Shown here piece after piece: positions 1 through 11,408 of a DNA stretch of 64,000 nt (position 1 is the first letter of the stretch; the number at the start of each line of letters is the position of its first letter). The notes under the pieces are model-generated. The model worked only from the letters and a program-made list of their open reading frames with translations, ran no database searches and was not told where the DNA came from. Source of the stretch: Taudactylus pleione (lineage: Eukaryota > Chordata > Amphibia > Anura > Myobatrachidae). The stretch lies in contig JAUIMM010000016.1 of NCBI GenBank assembly GCA_031769625.1, positions 15,268,501-15,332,500 of the forward strand, in the 5' to 3' direction. Both the position numbers and the translations under genes were made by a program.

Positions 1-1228
1 TAACAGGAGCAATTTTATTGGTTAGTGTATGAGTCATGTGTTCGACAGGGCCAGAAATCTCTGGAGAGTTATGATAGGCTTGATGCAGTGACATGCGTAA
101 GCAAATTTAAATAAAGAAATGAACCCAGGGAAATATGCGGGGATCCACAGCAATAGTACAATTGTTTAATTGTGGTTCACATGTTTTTTGAACAATAAAA
201 GCGAATGTTTCATCCGTACGTATTCTGCGGGTAAACACAAACACGGACAAGAGTAAAGTTTCTTGCATTGTGTTGAAAAAAACAAACAATTAAGCTAATT
301 GATACATTGATTGGCATGATACGATTGATGGAGGTAGGCAGAATAAAGGAGCAGGTAATCGACATCTGACAAGGCCACTTCCTGTTTATACTTGTGCGTG
401 CGTTCCTTTCAAGCCATTTCGGGGATGTACGCTCGCTATTTCGTACGCTCGTTAGTTAGAGGAGGGGTCGTCAGAGTTTTGGGAGGCATTTTAGATGCGA
501 ACGAAAATACGAGCGAGCCATTGAATTTAAATATTTTTGTACGTACGCCTAACGTACGTGCGCCCGCTTGCGAGTGAGTCTGAATGAGGGCCTTTATTTG
601 CGAGGATTTCACCATCTGTTAGAATGTATGTATATATCTAATGCAGCACGCAACAACAATTTAAAAAGGATTTATTTCAATTAGGAGTCACAACAAAAAA
701 ACTTCAAAAACTAAATTCATACATATTAAAAAAAAACATATATTGAAAATAGCGGCACTCCAAACTAGATGGTTTGTTCCACTTCAGAAATAGACGATAG
801 TTTTTTATTCTCCTTATTGTATGGATAAAAAGATGGAGTTAGAGGTAAATTAAAAATAGATAGAAAAAATACACACAAATGGTATACCAAACATCACGGG
901 AGACGGTTTGAGAGTGTCCTTCCTTGGTCACCTACAGGTTTCGGATAGGATATGCAAACTGAAAAGAATTATTAGTAAAGGTCACAGCCAATACTACAAA
1001 GATATTGCTGTCCCAGACTGGCATTGCAACAGATTATTTACGGTGTCTCCCAGTTCATAGTGCACACCTGTATGACAGAGCCCTGCAGCACTATTCCAGG
1101 TGAAATGGGGGAAGACAAGTTCTCTCTTGGACATGGACAAACTATATTGAAATAGATGATATTTAGTTATACCCTTTAATGTATACAGTAGCCAATTAAA
1201 ATGTTGTAATTAAAATGACCTTAGCAAC
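1..1228. other. No gene seen
   Basis: I see no convincing gene here. The short open frames lack homology that I recognise and have no splice context. Around 540-590 a stretch ending in a TCTGAATGAGGGCC-like run resembles a decayed end of the GGGCCTGATTCAG MITEs found elsewhere, but no partner end is visible. Confidence 0.5.
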
Positions 1229-1231
1229 TGA

Positions 1232-1750
1232 GGGCCTGATTCAGCTTGGATCGTAGTTGCTAATACGCACGCAATTGGCAGATTGTTGCATTCTGCGCAT
1301 GCATGCATTGCGTGAACTAGCCATTGCGATCGAGACTGCGATCGAAACGGCTACGCAGACCCATCGCAGAGTGATTGACAGGAAGTGCCATTTGTGGGTA
1401 ACGGGGGAGTGGTCGGACGAACGCAGGCGTGCCAGTGCGTTTCAGCGGCGTTGCAGGGGCATGCATAATTTAGTCACTGTGATGCACTACGCAGCCTGAA
1501 GTCTCATAGCGTGCGTGGAAGTTAGCAATTTCTGAGTAAGGTCAGGGCTTGTTCAAGTGTACGTGAGGCTGCGATGGTACTCGATTGTACCGATGGTTTT
1601 GCTATTCTTCTAAGTGTTACGGATGTGTGGTAAGTAAAGTGGGCGTCCTTATGCAGTGCTGAGTTTGCATTACGATCGCAATGAATTAGCATACTATCAC
1701 AGTTGAACTATGTGCGTACGCGATATTGCGATCCGTAATGAATCAGGCCC
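1232..1750. mobile_element. MITE, family A, 519 bp
   Basis: The ends are inverted copies of GGGCCTGATTCAG, and a perfect 3-bp target duplication TGA lies at 1229-1231 and 1751-1753. The interior is non-coding and partly palindromic, with CGATCG and ATTGCG motifs. It resembles the copies at 54533 and 57049, for instance in a block reading roughly GTGACAGG..GTGGGTAACGGGG..GGCATGCATAATTT. Terminal repeats with a 3-bp duplication suggest a PIF/Harbinger-like transposase as mobiliser, which is inference because no transposase of that type is in the window. Confidence 0.85.
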
Positions 1751-1753
1751 TGA

Positions 1754-2607
1754 CTCTTTAATGCGGCTTACCTGTTCAGTGTGGTGGAGATTTGAGTGTG
1801 GGATGGAGAGCACCTATCTCCTCTCGTTCACAGCACCTAGTGTTTTTCCTTTTTCTATTTGTAAAAACACAAAAATAACTTTGGCCTACATCAATAATTT
1901 GGCCCTAATGGAGGAGCAGCAAGAACCTTCTCCAGAGAAACCACTACACACAGTCATCTCAATGAAATGAAGGCTGGGTATTTATAAAGCACCAGTCATC
2001 TGACTTTTACACATGTAACTATGAACAGTGTAAGACCTGATCTTCTCTAAAGTTGTGATGATCACTATTACCAGTCTTCTTTAGCTCTAAAAGCAGGGGA
2101 ATCACCTCATTTTAAAACAGGGAATGTCATTTTTAAATGACTGCCAGGAGAAAAACCACCCATCAAAGTAGGTATGAAGAGGACATTTCTGTCTAATAAA
2201 ACCCCTTTAATTTGTTTTGTCATCTCCTGCATAACACATTCATAAATGTAGAAAATATTTATCTTGATGGATGTGTACTGTATAGATTTAAAACAACATT
2301 CATTATGTAAAAGGGAACACCACAGTTATATGGACATAAAAGATATCAGACATAATAACATAATACACTCAGTGGCTTAGGGTGGGGCGGGCCACACCAG
2401 GTGACACCAAAATAGCAGAGCCATAATCTACACTGTGTCTGGAAAGGCTGGGAACTGCCCTGCAGCTGCTTAAGCACAGGGTAAGCCCCCAGAATGACAA
2501 GACATGTGGTCATGCCCCCAAAATGTCACACATTAGGTCATGAAGTCATGCCCCCTTTCACGCATGCGGAGTCTCTCAGTGCCACCCATAGTGACACCAC
2601 TGACTAC

Positions 2608-2609
<2 letters not shown>
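1754..2609. other. No gene seen
   Basis: I see no gene. The part from about 2380 to 2600 (GGGGCGGGCCACACC, then several GTCATGCCCCC motifs) looks like a dispersed repeat, but no ends could be defined. Confidence 0.4.

Positions 2610-2610
<1 letters not shown>

Positions 2611-2642
<32 letters not shown>
2611..2642. repeat. (TA)n microsatellite
   Basis: A pure TA run of about 32 bp. Confidence 0.95.
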
Positions 2643-2648
<6 letters not shown>

Positions 2649-3392
2649 GGCATAAAACTGTGGCAGCCATAAACCTGCTATGTGACACAGTACAATAGTG
2701 ACACATGGTTTTGGATGTTGTCAAACACATTACCAAATCACTGTGCACGGAAGGAACTCAATACCTGGTTAGATGCATGTATGCAACCGAGTCGACCCCC
2801 TACTTGTATGCTTGTTGAAAAGAGCCATCATCATTATCAGCACTTGCAGCAATCTTACTTAACCTTGGTGCAAGAGGTGCATCTAAAATCAGCTATATAT
2901 CTGCATACGTACAACTGTACAAATTCCCCAGTTCCATCTACACTTCCTTGACACACCCTCTTTGAACTTAGCTTATGTGCAAATGTCCTATTGCCACTAA
3001 GCTACACCCATTCAACCACCAAAAAATATGTGATGGAGTTGCCCACAATACTGAAATGCCAGTGTCATAGCAGGGAACTAATGTGCATTGGGTTGGCTCC
3101 TCCACCCCCTCCCTCCCATATGAGATTTCATGATGGAAAAGGGGGCCAGGACCAGGAAGCAGATCTCTAGGCTGTATAATGGCATTCCAGGCATCCAGCA
3201 AGCCACATAACGCCCTGTGAAATGCCCTTGGATGCATACACTCAGTGCTAAAGATCACAATATTATCTGCAAAACAGACTTGCATCTAACTCTACATTAT
3301 CTCTCATATTAAGGAAGCTCATCACATTGTGAGGGCCATTCATGTGGGAACCCAACTGCCGTTGTTACAAACCATGCACTGAGGAACTGATT
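2643..3392. other. No gene seen
   Basis: I see no coding signal or repeat with definable ends. The open frames on both strands look like chance. Confidence 0.4.
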
Positions 3393-4580
3393 TACACTGA
3401 AGCCAAAAGTCATGGGATAGATGTCTAGTATTGTGTAGGGCCCCCTCTAGACCGTCGAAGTGCAGCAACTCAACAAGGCATTGATTCCACAAGAGGACGG
3501 AAGACATCTGAAGAGATGTAGACCCATGCCATCTAGATAGCTTTCCATGGCTCCCTGATCTTTATAGGTGCAGGGGGTCTTGGGTGCAAATGAACATCTT
3601 CACAACGTCCCATAAATGCTCGATTGGGTTCATGTCGGAGCAAACGTGGTGACCACTCCATACATAACAAGTCTCCAGAATGTTCCTTGAACCAAAACTG
3701 GATAACTTGGGACAGATGACACATTGCAATATCTTCCTGGAATATTCCATCATTTTGGTGGTACATGAAGTCCATGAAGGGCTGCAGATGGTCATCAAAC
3801 AATGCAATGTAGCAGTTACCGGTCAATGATGTGTTCAGTCGGACCAGTAGATCCAACCCATGCAATGTGAACACACCCCACATGGTGCCTTGTTGATAAC
3901 TGGGTTCCATGGCCTCATGCGGTCTGTGCCATACCCAAACTTTATCATCCCAAAACAACTGGAACTGTGACTCATCGGATCATGCCACATGTCACCAGTC
4001 CTCCAGGGTCCAATTAGTGATGTCATGAGCCCAGGTGAGGCGCCGTGTCTGGTGTCAAAGTGTTAACAGGGGCCCTCTGGTGGATCTTCTGCTTCAATAT
4101 CCCATGGAAGCTAAAGAACGCTGCAGTAACATGCTGGATATGCATCTGGTACCTCCTGCATTGAACATGAATGTGATTTGAGCCAGTGTCGCTTGTCTGT
4201 TACCACGGACATTTCTGGCCAGACACCGCTGGTCATGATCATTAAGCACCGGTGGTCGGCCACTGTGCTGACCTTGGTGGGTGGCAATGCCTTTCATGAG
4301 GTATTACCGGGACACACATGACACCGTAGATCGAGGAATGTTGAATATCCACACAACTTCAGAATGTAATATCCCATCCATCGGGCACCCACTATCATGT
4401 CCTATTATAGTTCCAATAATTCATGTTGCCTTGCCATAAGAAACCTAGTCAGTGTTCAAACTAACTTAAGAGATGTCAGATTATAACTGATACAGAATTG
4501 GGCATTTCAAAGATGTCACAGTACAGTGATGCCACCTAAGTCTACCATTACATACTGCTATCCTATCACTTTTGGCACTT
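3393..4580 (-). mobile_element. Tc1-like transposon, decayed
   Basis: Inverted terminal sequences flank a transposase remnant on the minus strand. The left end reads CACTGAAGCCAAAAGTCATG and the right end, read inwards, is TTAAGTGCCAAAAGTGATAGG. The total of about 1.2 kb is normal for Tc1-like elements, which move by cut-and-paste into TA sites. It belongs to a different lineage from those at 16.0, 29.7, 31.2 and 39.7 kb, because ends and protein sequence both differ. Confidence 0.8.
3540..4300 (-). pseudogene. Tc1-like transposase remnant
   Basis: The N-terminal helix-turn-helix part is visible at 4094-4297. It has GRPPVLNDHDQRCLARNVRG followed by NRQATLAQIT, a typical Tc1 second DNA-binding domain. 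The catalytic part lies at 3540-3960 and includes a MNPIEHLWDVV segment, which is the DLNPIEHLWD block carrying the third acidic residue of the DDE triad. These parts lie in different frames, so several frameshifts have accumulated and no functional protein is possible. No intron is expected in this family. Confidence 0.8.
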
Positions 4581-4592
4581 AAGATTATTGAC

Positions 4593-4750
4593 TAGTGATA
4601 ACAAGAATATCACTCGTTTATACACTGAAGTGGTGCTCCAACCAATCAGCTCCTGTCACCTCACATGCTGTGTTTGAAACATGACAGTTAGGAGTGGATT
4701 GGTTGGAGTACCATTTAAGATTAGTAACAAGTGATAACAAGAATATCATT
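4593..4750. repeat. Palindromic MITE-like unit between direct repeats
   Basis: An imperfect palindrome at 4631-4713 has arms TGGTGCTCCAACCAATCAGC and TGGTACTCCAACCAATCCAC when both are read inwards. It is flanked by a 20-bp near-identical direct repeat, AGTGATAACAAGAATATCA, at 4594 and 4730. The direct repeats are too long for an ordinary target duplication, so this may be an older element with the palindrome inserted, or a duplication. Confidence 0.5.
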
Positions 4751-4770
4751 CTTAGTTAAATTTGGGCCTA

Positions 4771-4911
4771 GGGGGAGATTCATCAAAGCTTGGAGAGTAC
4801 CAACCTATCAGCTCCTGTCATTTTACAAAAACAGCTTGTAAACTTACAGAAGCTGGATAGTACTTTATCTCTCTCCACTTTATCTTTCTCCAAGTTTTGA
4901 TAACTCTCCCC
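4771..4911. mobile_element. Short MITE, 141 bp
   Basis: The termini are inverted repeats: GGGGGAGATTCATCAAAGC at the left, and GGGGAGAGTTATCAAAACT when the right end is read inwards. The interior holds the ATCAGCTCCTGTCA motif also seen in neighbouring palindromic units. It is non-coding, and I could not define a target duplication. Confidence 0.65.
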
Positions 4912-4980
4912 AAAAGATTCTACTTCCTGGTGAACTGGATATAATGGGCATTCAGTTAGTCAGTGGGAGCATTGGTGTAA

Positions 4981-5318
4981 TGGTGCATACACACGATCAG
5001 ATTTTTCCTTCAGATATGAACGATAACGATTTAAAAATCGTTCAGTCGTTCATATCTGAAGGAAAATCGTTCATATCTGACATGCCTGAACGATGGACGA
5101 TCAACGATGCGCGTTCCCGATGGTCAGATAACGATTTCTGATATCTGATGTGTTTGCAGTCAGACTTGGACGATTCCATTCATTTTAATGCAGTCAAAAA
5201 TCGTTCAATCGTTCAAATCGTTCAAAACTTTGGTAAAATCGTTCAAATCGTTTAATCGTTCAATCGTTCATCTGACAAATCTGACAAGTCTGACAAATCT
5301 GACCGTGTGTACGCTCCA
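4981..5318. mobile_element. MITE, 338 bp, TAA duplication
   Basis: Inverted ends TGGTGCATACACACGATCAG and TGGAGCGTACACACGGTCAG (right end read inwards) are flanked by TAA at 4978-4980 and 5319-5321. The left third is an almost perfect palindrome around AACGATAACG..CGTTC. The right third is a run of ATCGTTCAA and TCTGACAAA units. The 3-bp TAA duplication is typical of PIF/Harbinger-type elements. No coding capacity. Confidence 0.8.
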
Positions 5319-5321
5319 TAA

Positions 5322-5915
5322 GAATTGTACCAGGATTCATTATGACCATCTATTGTGCCAGATGACAGTGTACTACAAATTTTGGCAAGTTTGGTTTCAC
5401 TGCCATCAGGTAAATAATCTCAAAAGACAAAATGACTGCCAAGATGACATGAGCGGGTCAGTCAATGGATCTGATTCAGAGGTGGATGCAGACGCAGCTG
5501 ATGATCTTCCTACGGAGATGCCCACTGGCAGTGGCACTGATTCGTCTCTGTGCATCTTTAGTTTCACCATCAAAGCTTGCACTAGCCCTATGGCAGGTGT
5601 AATTTCTCCATCTGAACATGGCATCCTGTGTCTTTGCTACTGCCTCTATAGACTCAGTCACTGTCAGCGGTACACCTGTGTCTGCCCTCCTGTTACCTTC
5701 CAGGAAAGCCCACTGAAATCCATGGCTCTTGTGTCCAAATTTGTTTAGAGTCTCCCGGCGGTAACCATCGGGATACATGGGCAGTACTCCCAACATAGGC
5801 CAACTACATGAATATCGGCATTGCATACAGTTAGCGTGCACCTGAGTCAGACCTAGTTTGTCTTTAGATTGCTGATTCACAGAAAGACAGCACATTCTTC
5901 AAAGCCTCGGAATCA
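5322..5915. other. No gene seen
   Basis: Open frames exist on both strands at 5406-5895, but they overlap one another and show no domain that I recognise. I do not call a gene. Confidence 0.4.
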
Positions 5916-6063
5916 GAGGGGTAGATTTACTAAAGCTTCTAAAATAGACAATTGGTGGTGTTGCCCATAGCAACCAATCAGATTCTGATGATCAGTTTAT
6001 AGAATGCAATAGAGAAATGTTAGCAACAGCCTGATGGGTTGCCATGGGCAACACTACCTCAAG
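5916..6063. mobile_element. Truncated palindromic MITE
   Basis: It begins GGGGTAGATTTACTAAAGC and carries the pair TTGCCCATAGCAACCAATCA and TTGCCATGGGCAACACTACC (the second arm partly inverted). The far terminal repeat is missing. The same TTGCCCATAGCAACCAATCAG core occurs at 6511-6688, so the two belong to one loose group. Confidence 0.55.
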
Positions 6064-6489
6064 TGCCAGATTAAGGTCCAAATGGGCCTGGAGCTGAAAT
6101 TCATGAAGGGCCTATTGTGTTCCATTGCTGGGGGTGTGACCAGCACCACGGGGGTGTGATTAGAGATGTGGGATGTGTGACCAGTATTTTTTGAGGTGTG
6201 GCCTGTACTCTAGGGTGTAACTAGCGCCTACCTTCCCTCCCCTCTTTGCTTATATCAACAGTGTAATGTGAAAATCTGTAAATGAACAAAGGGAAACAAT
6301 CCTTGTTAATGTGTCTGTAATATGACAAAAAATGGCACCTAATGATGCAAATGTAAAACCCCTCTACAAAAGAACATACGGGTCACCTAGTGATGTCATT
6401 AATGTGAAATATAAAAAAAAGAGACACCTTACCTTATTATAAGCTACAGGGGTATATTTATTAAATTATATAATTTGCCCCCTGAAAAT

Positions 6490-6712
6490 TAAGAATCCTT
6501 ATCTCCTCAAGGGGTCTATTTATCAAGCAGTGAAAGCGGGGAGAAGTGGACTAGTGGAGAAGTTGCCCATAGCAACCAATCAGCTCCTGCCTATTATTTT
6601 ATAAACAGTACTTGATAAATGCTACTTCAAAGCTGATTGGTTGCTATGGGCAACTTCACATTTTTCACTGCTTGATAAATAGACTCCCAAATCTTAACAA
6701 TAAGGATTCTTG
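6490..6712. repeat. Nested palindromic MITE
   Basis: The inner element at 6511-6688 has ends GGGGTCTATTTATCAAGCAG and GGGAGTCTATTTATCAAGCA (right end read inwards), with long internal arms containing TTGCCCATAGCAACCAATCAG and its complement. Outside it lies a second inverted pair, TTAAGAATCCTTAT near 6490 and ATAAGGATTCTT near 6700. This suggests that the inner element inserted near the centre of an older palindrome. Non-coding. Confidence 0.7.
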
Positions 6713-6714
6713 TT

Positions 6715-7890
6715 CCATTTGGATGCATCAATCTTAATCGCTAGGACAAGGGCTCCGATGAGAACCTGTCTGTGATCACTTTACTTCTATCTACGGACCC
6801 CCTTAAGGCTACTGCGACTTTCCAGCTGTGCAATGCGGCAAAAGCTGCAAAACACTTCGGGACATCCTGCAGCCCTCTAGAGAGGGATCACAAGATCGAC
6901 TACAGCAGGGTAATAACACTGTCAGCATATGAATTGTCATCTTCGACAGAAGGGTTAGGTTATGTGTGGAGGATTAGGGGTAGCAACTCACAGCTTGGAA
7001 CACCACATCAGCTGACACCCAGACAACAACGCTGCGCTGACATCCAGATGACACTGCTGCACTCAATAGCTTGGTAATCGCCCGCAAATCATGCAGTCTA
7101 ATACGACCAGCGATGCGCGTGCCCGCTGGTCATATTGGACATCTATCACTGGGCAAACATGCTGGTCAACCTCACAATAACGTCAGGTTCAGCATCTTAC
7201 CAGATGATTGATGAGCCTGCACTGAACGACTGCTCATTCAGTGTAGGCACATCTCAGACTGACAAACGACTGCACGATTACAATGTCGTAATCATGCTGT
7301 CGTTTCTATGTCGTGTAGTGGATGGGCAGCATTACAGTACAATACAATGCAGGACAAGAACATGGTATCATACAAATTGCTGCATTAGTGATTGGAACAC
7401 TCAAAATAAGCAGCAGGGAGTCAGCAATCAAGTGTTAGGTGCCCTTGTGGGGAGAAAGGAGTAGAAGAAAGTATAAGGATAAGCACAGGAGGGAAGAGGG
7501 CCCTGCTCATGAGAGCTTACATTGCAATCATGTTGACATTTCATCAGTGTCAACTTGATGAATGTCAACTTAACATACCAAAGCCATATGTATAGCATAT
7601 GTAAAGTTTAAATCTTTTCCATTCAATCCCCCTACAATGCCTATCTGACATGCCCCTTATGGGCTCCTCAGTTGTCCCCACATTCCATAAGACAGCTATT
7701 CATGCCCCTGCAAAGCCCAACCAAGTAATTGTACAGACCTCTGTGTAGTGTTCCAGCAGAGAGGGAGAAAACCAATGGCCACCAGAGAGGGGACATGCAG
7801 GTTGTCGGGACAGTGAAGAAAAGGTGAGATCAGCGGGTCTCTGCTGCAGTCACACTAACCCCAGTTCCGGCTACTTCTTGCCAGCCACAC
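6715..7890. other. No gene seen
   Basis: Mostly unique-looking sequence. Open frames at 6772-7077 and 7135-7464 show no recognisable domain or splice pattern. Confidence 0.4.
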
Positions 7891-7893
7891 AGA

Positions 7894-8280
7894 GGGCCTG
7901 ATTCAGACCCGCTCGCGAGCGCTGATTGCTCGCAAATGGGTCGATATTGGCCCAGTGCGCATGCACACGATGGAGCCGGCTCCGTCGTGCGCATGCGCGA
8001 TACCCGGGTAGCGACGGGCAAGCCGTCGCTCCGTCGCTCGTACCAAAAGTGATGTCAGTGGGAGTGCTCTCGGCTCTGGTAGAGCCGAAAGCACTCTAGG
8101 GCTTGCGGCAATGATACCCTACCACAAGGGTCTCATCGCAAGCCTGATGGTCACGATGGTCTTGACCATCGCGGCCATCTTCCTGGCCGCTCGCTATAGC
8201 TGTGGGTGGTCACCCACAGCTATGCGAGCGGCCAGGAGGCCGCTCTAAAAAACCAGAGGGTCCGGCTCTGAATCAGGGCC
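7894..8280 (+). mobile_element. Multi-hairpin MITE, family B, copy 1
   Basis: Ends GGGCCTGATTCAG and GGCCCTGATTCAG (right end read inwards), with target duplication AGA at 7891-7893 and 8281-8283. Between them runs a series of hairpins: CGGAGCCGGCTCCG in the left third; 8062-8096 with arms GAGTGCTCTCGGCTCT/AGAGCCGAAAGCACTC (one mismatch); the GAGACC..GGGTCTC region; 8150-8183 (GATGGTCACGATGGT..ACCATC); and 8185-8233 (GGCCGCTCGCTATAG..GCGAGCGGCC). It lacks two hairpins present in the 544-bp copy at 38608, so it is an internal deletion form. Confidence 0.85.
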
Positions 8281-8387
8281 AGAGTCCATACATTCCAATC
8301 TCCTCTGCACCTGTAACTAATCCCTGCGCTGCCTGTTAAACTAGAACATATATTGGTGTTCATCTATTTATCTACCATATATACAGT

Positions 8388-8438
<51 letters not shown>

Positions 8439-8547
8439 ACAGCACATACAGTGTATATATATATATATATACTGTATATATACACACACACTGTATATAT
8501 GTGTGTGTATATATATATATATATATACACACTATACAGCATATACA

Positions 8548-8584
<37 letters not shown>

Positions 8585-8630
8585 TATATATACTGTATAT
8601 AAACACACACTGTATATATATATATATATA

Positions 8631-8671
<41 letters not shown>
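8388..8671. repeat. Compound TA/CA microsatellite
   Basis: Alternating (TA)n, (CA)n and (TG)n blocks are separated by repeated TATACAGC and ACTGTATATA units, so it is partly a minisatellite built on microsatellite runs. The tract ends exactly where the hAT element begins. Long open frames across it are low-complexity artefacts. Confidence 0.95.
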
Positions 8672-8821
8672 TAGGGGTGAGCGGATTCGGATTTCTGAAA
8701 TCCGAACCCCCCCGATCCGAGGCCGATACGAGTCAGGCTCCACTTTTCCCGCCTGACTCGGATCTGAAATCGAGGCAAAACGTCATCATCCCGCCTTCCG
8801 GGTTTCGCGGGTTTTGGATTC

Positions 8822-8828
8822 TATATAA
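8822..8828 (+). promoter_or_regulatory. TATA box of the hAT element
   Basis: TATATAA in TTCTATATAAGGTACC lies about 150 bp inside the 5' end. The same motif stands at the equivalent place in the complete copy (47320-47326, minus strand). It probably drives the leader and transposase transcript; this is inference. Confidence 0.55.
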
Positions 8829-8924
8829 GGTACCCGCGTCGGTGCCATTTCCTCACTCGGCTGTGGACAGTGAAGAGGGAGGGTGGGAGTTAGGGCTGGC
8901 TGGGCTGTGTAGTGTAGTGTTGTG

Positions 8925-9205
8925 CTGTGCTGTGCTGCTGTTGTCCATAGGGGCTGTGTCCACTCCTCCAAAGTCCATAGGGGCTGGCTGTGTTGTGCTG
9001 TGCTGCTGTTGTCCATAGGGGCTGTGTCCACTCCTCCAAAGTCCAAAGGGGCTGGCTGTGTTGTGCTGTGCTGCTGTTGTCCATAGGGGCTGTGTCCACT
9101 CCTCCAAAGTCCATAGGGGCTGGCTCTGTTGTGCTGTGCTGCTGTTGTCCATAGGGGCTGTGTCCACTCCTCCAAAGTCCATAGGGGCTGGCTGGACTGT
9201 GTCGT
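8925..9205 (+). repeat. 68-bp tandem repeats in hAT leader
   Basis: About four units built on GTCCATAGGGGCTGTGTCC and ACTCCTCCAAAGTCC, just downstream of the TATA box. The complete copy has the same array with an exact 68-bp period. Open frames across it on both strands are by-products of the repeat. Confidence 0.9.
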
Positions 9206-9333
9206 GCAGTCAGTTGTCCATAAGGGCTGTGTCCACTCCAAAGTCCTGTGCAGTGTCCCAGTCCTAAAGGGGTGCAAAGTAGTGCCAAGCGTGCGCCTGT
9301 GTCCCATAAGTAAAAGGCCGGCTGGCTTGTCCA

Positions 9334-10030
9334 TTAAAGGGTGCTGTAACCCCCAAAGGGCACTCCAAACAAAATAAAATAATATATTTTTTTGTGTTTG
9401 TGAATTGTGTGCGCAGTAGCCGCACGTGCATCAACAAAGTAGTGCCAAGCGTGTGCCTGTGTCATAGGTAAAGGGCCAGCTGGCTTGATCGTTAAAGGGT
9501 GCTGTAACCCCCAAAGTGCACTCCAAACAAAATAAAAAAATATATTTTTTTGTGTTTGTGAATTGTGTGCGCAGTAGCCGCACGTGCATCAACAAAGTAG
9601 TGCCAAGTGTGCGCCTGTGTCATAGGTAAAGGGCTGGCTGTCTTGACCGTTAAAGGGTGCTGTAACCCCCAAAGTGCACTCCAAACAAAATAAAAAAATA
9701 TTTTCTGTGTTTGTGAATTGTGTGCACTATGGCTGCACATGCATCAACAAAGGAGCAGCGCCAAGCGTGAGCCTGTGTCCCATAAGTAAAGGGCTGGCTG
9801 GCTTGTCCGTTAAAGGGTGCTGTAACCCCCAAAGGGCACTCCAAACAAAATAAAAAAATATTTTCTGTGTTTGTGAATTGTGTGCACTGTGGCTGCACGT
9901 GCATCAACAAAGGAGCAGCGCCAAGCGTGCGCCTGTGTCCCATAAGTAAAGGGCCGGCTGGCTCATTTCTTAAAGGGTGGTGTAATCCAAAAAGTGCACT
10001 AGTCTCAAACAAAAATAAAAAATTATTTTC
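9334..10030 (+). repeat. 158-160-bp tandem repeats in hAT leader
   Basis: Units begin TTAAAGGGTGCTGTAACCCC at 9334, 9492, 9650, 9810 and 9970. Each contains an A/T-rich block and GTGCATCAACAAAG..CGCCAAGCGTG. They form the long untranslated leader before the transposase ATG at 10078. Confidence 0.9.
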
Positions 10031-10077
10031 TGTGTTTTGGAGCGCCTTAGCCGCTCATATATATCAATATAACATAA

Positions 10078-10409
10078 ATGGAGGACCAAACTTTTTCCGA
10101 TAAAAATAAAATAGGGAAAGATCAAGAACCATTTCCTCCTAGTGCTGTTGCTGCTGCTGGGAGTTGTTCATCATCCCAGAGAGGAAGTAGGAACAAAACT
10201 ACTTTTACTAAACAATTGACCCTCCAACAGTCCTTAGCGAGGAGGATGAAGTACGACAGCAGTCATCCTGAAGCAAAACGTATAACTGAGGCCTTGACTG
10301 CTATGTTTGTGTTAGACGTGCGTCCGGTATCCGCCATTAGTGCAGTGGGATTTAGACAATTGATGGAGGTAGTGTGTCCCCGGTTCCAAATCCCGTTTAG
10401 ATTCCACCT
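10078..10409 (+). pseudogene. hAT transposase N-terminal fragment
   Basis: It begins with MEDQTFSDKNKIGKDQEP, matching the start of the complete copy at 44815. It then jumps directly to the region QRGSRN..TFTKQLTLQQSLARR..SHPEAKRITEAL, ending at CPRFQIPFRFH. About 215 residues between these parts, including the BED zinc finger, are missing. After FRFH the sequence switches into a leader repeat unit. The segment lies just before the first catalytic aspartate of the RNase-H-like domain, so it has no activity by itself. Confidence 0.9.
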
Positions 10410-11408
10410 GCATCCTCAAAGCAGCAGCGACAAAGGTGCGTCTGTCTGCTAAAGGGTGGTGTAACCCCCAAAGTGCGCTCCAACCAAATTAAAATAATTT
10501 TCTTTTTTTCTGTGTTTGTGTGTGAAGTGTATGCGCAGTAGCCGCACCTGCATCCTCAAAGCAGCAGCGACAAGCGTGCGTCTGTCTGTTAAAGGGTGGT
10601 GTAACCCTCAAAGTGCGCTCCACAAAAAATAAAAAATTCTTCTTTTTTTTCTGTCTTTGTGAATTGTGTGCACTGTAGCTGCACGTGCATCAACAAAGGA
10701 GCAGCGCCAAGCATGCGCCTGTGTCCCATAAGTCTGTTAAAGGGTGGTGTAACCCCCAAAGTGCTTCAAAAAATAAAAATCTATATTTTTTCTGTGTTTG
10801 TGACTTGTGTGCGATGTAGCCACACGTGCATCAACACAGTAGCAGCGCCAAGCGTGCACCTGTGTCATAAGTCAAGGGCCGGTTTGGACATCTGGTCCGG
10901 ACTGAAGGACGTGCCAACAATTTCTGACAAGTCTACTGTCACTGCATATGATACTGTCCTCAAAGCAGCAGCGACAAGCGTGCATCTGTCTGTTAAAGGG
11001 TGGTGTAACCCTCAAAGTGCGCTCTACAAACAATAAAAAAATTCTTCTTTTTTTTTCTGTCTTTGTGAATTGTGTGGGCTGTAGCTGCACCTGCATCCTC
11101 AAAGCAGCAGCGACAAGCGTGCGTCTGTCTGTTAAAGGGTGGTGTAACCCCCAAAGTGCGCTCCAACCAAAATAAAATAATCTTTTTTTCTGTGTTTGTG
11201 TGTGAAATGTATGCGCAGTAGCCGCACCTGCATCCTCAAAGCAGCAGCGACAAGCGTGCATCTGTCTGTTAAAGGGTGGTGTAACCCTCAAAGTGTGCTC
11301 CACAAAAAATAAAAAATTCTTCTTTTTTTTTTGTCTTTGTGAATTGCGTGGGCTGTAGCCGCACCTGCATCCTCAAAGCAGCAGCGACAAGCGTGCGTCT
11401 GTCTGTTA
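10410..11408 (+). repeat. Leader-type repeats inside the transposase gene
   Basis: About six divergent units with GCATCCTCAAAGCAGCAGCG, TGTCTGTTAAAGGGTGGTG and poly-pyrimidine blocks. In the complete element these units occur only upstream of the ATG. Here they replace the middle of the gene. One unit group is interrupted by a small coding fragment at about 10879-10950. Confidence 0.85.
10879..10950 (+). pseudogene. hAT transposase micro-fragment
   Basis: A short piece encodes LDIWSGLKDVPTISDK, matching SLDIWSRLKDLATISDR in the complete copy near residue 50 of its last reading block (about 42215-42170, minus strand). It is embedded between leader repeats on both sides. Confidence 0.8.

Noticed and set aside
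5188..5895. 186- and 139-codon frames on opposite strands
   Set aside because: They overlap each other and partly lie in the 4981-5318 MITE; no domain, no splice signals.
8353..9018. 221-codon open frame on the plus strand, rich in Ile, Tyr and Thr
   Set aside because: It runs through the TA/CA microsatellite and into the hAT leader; low-complexity artefact.
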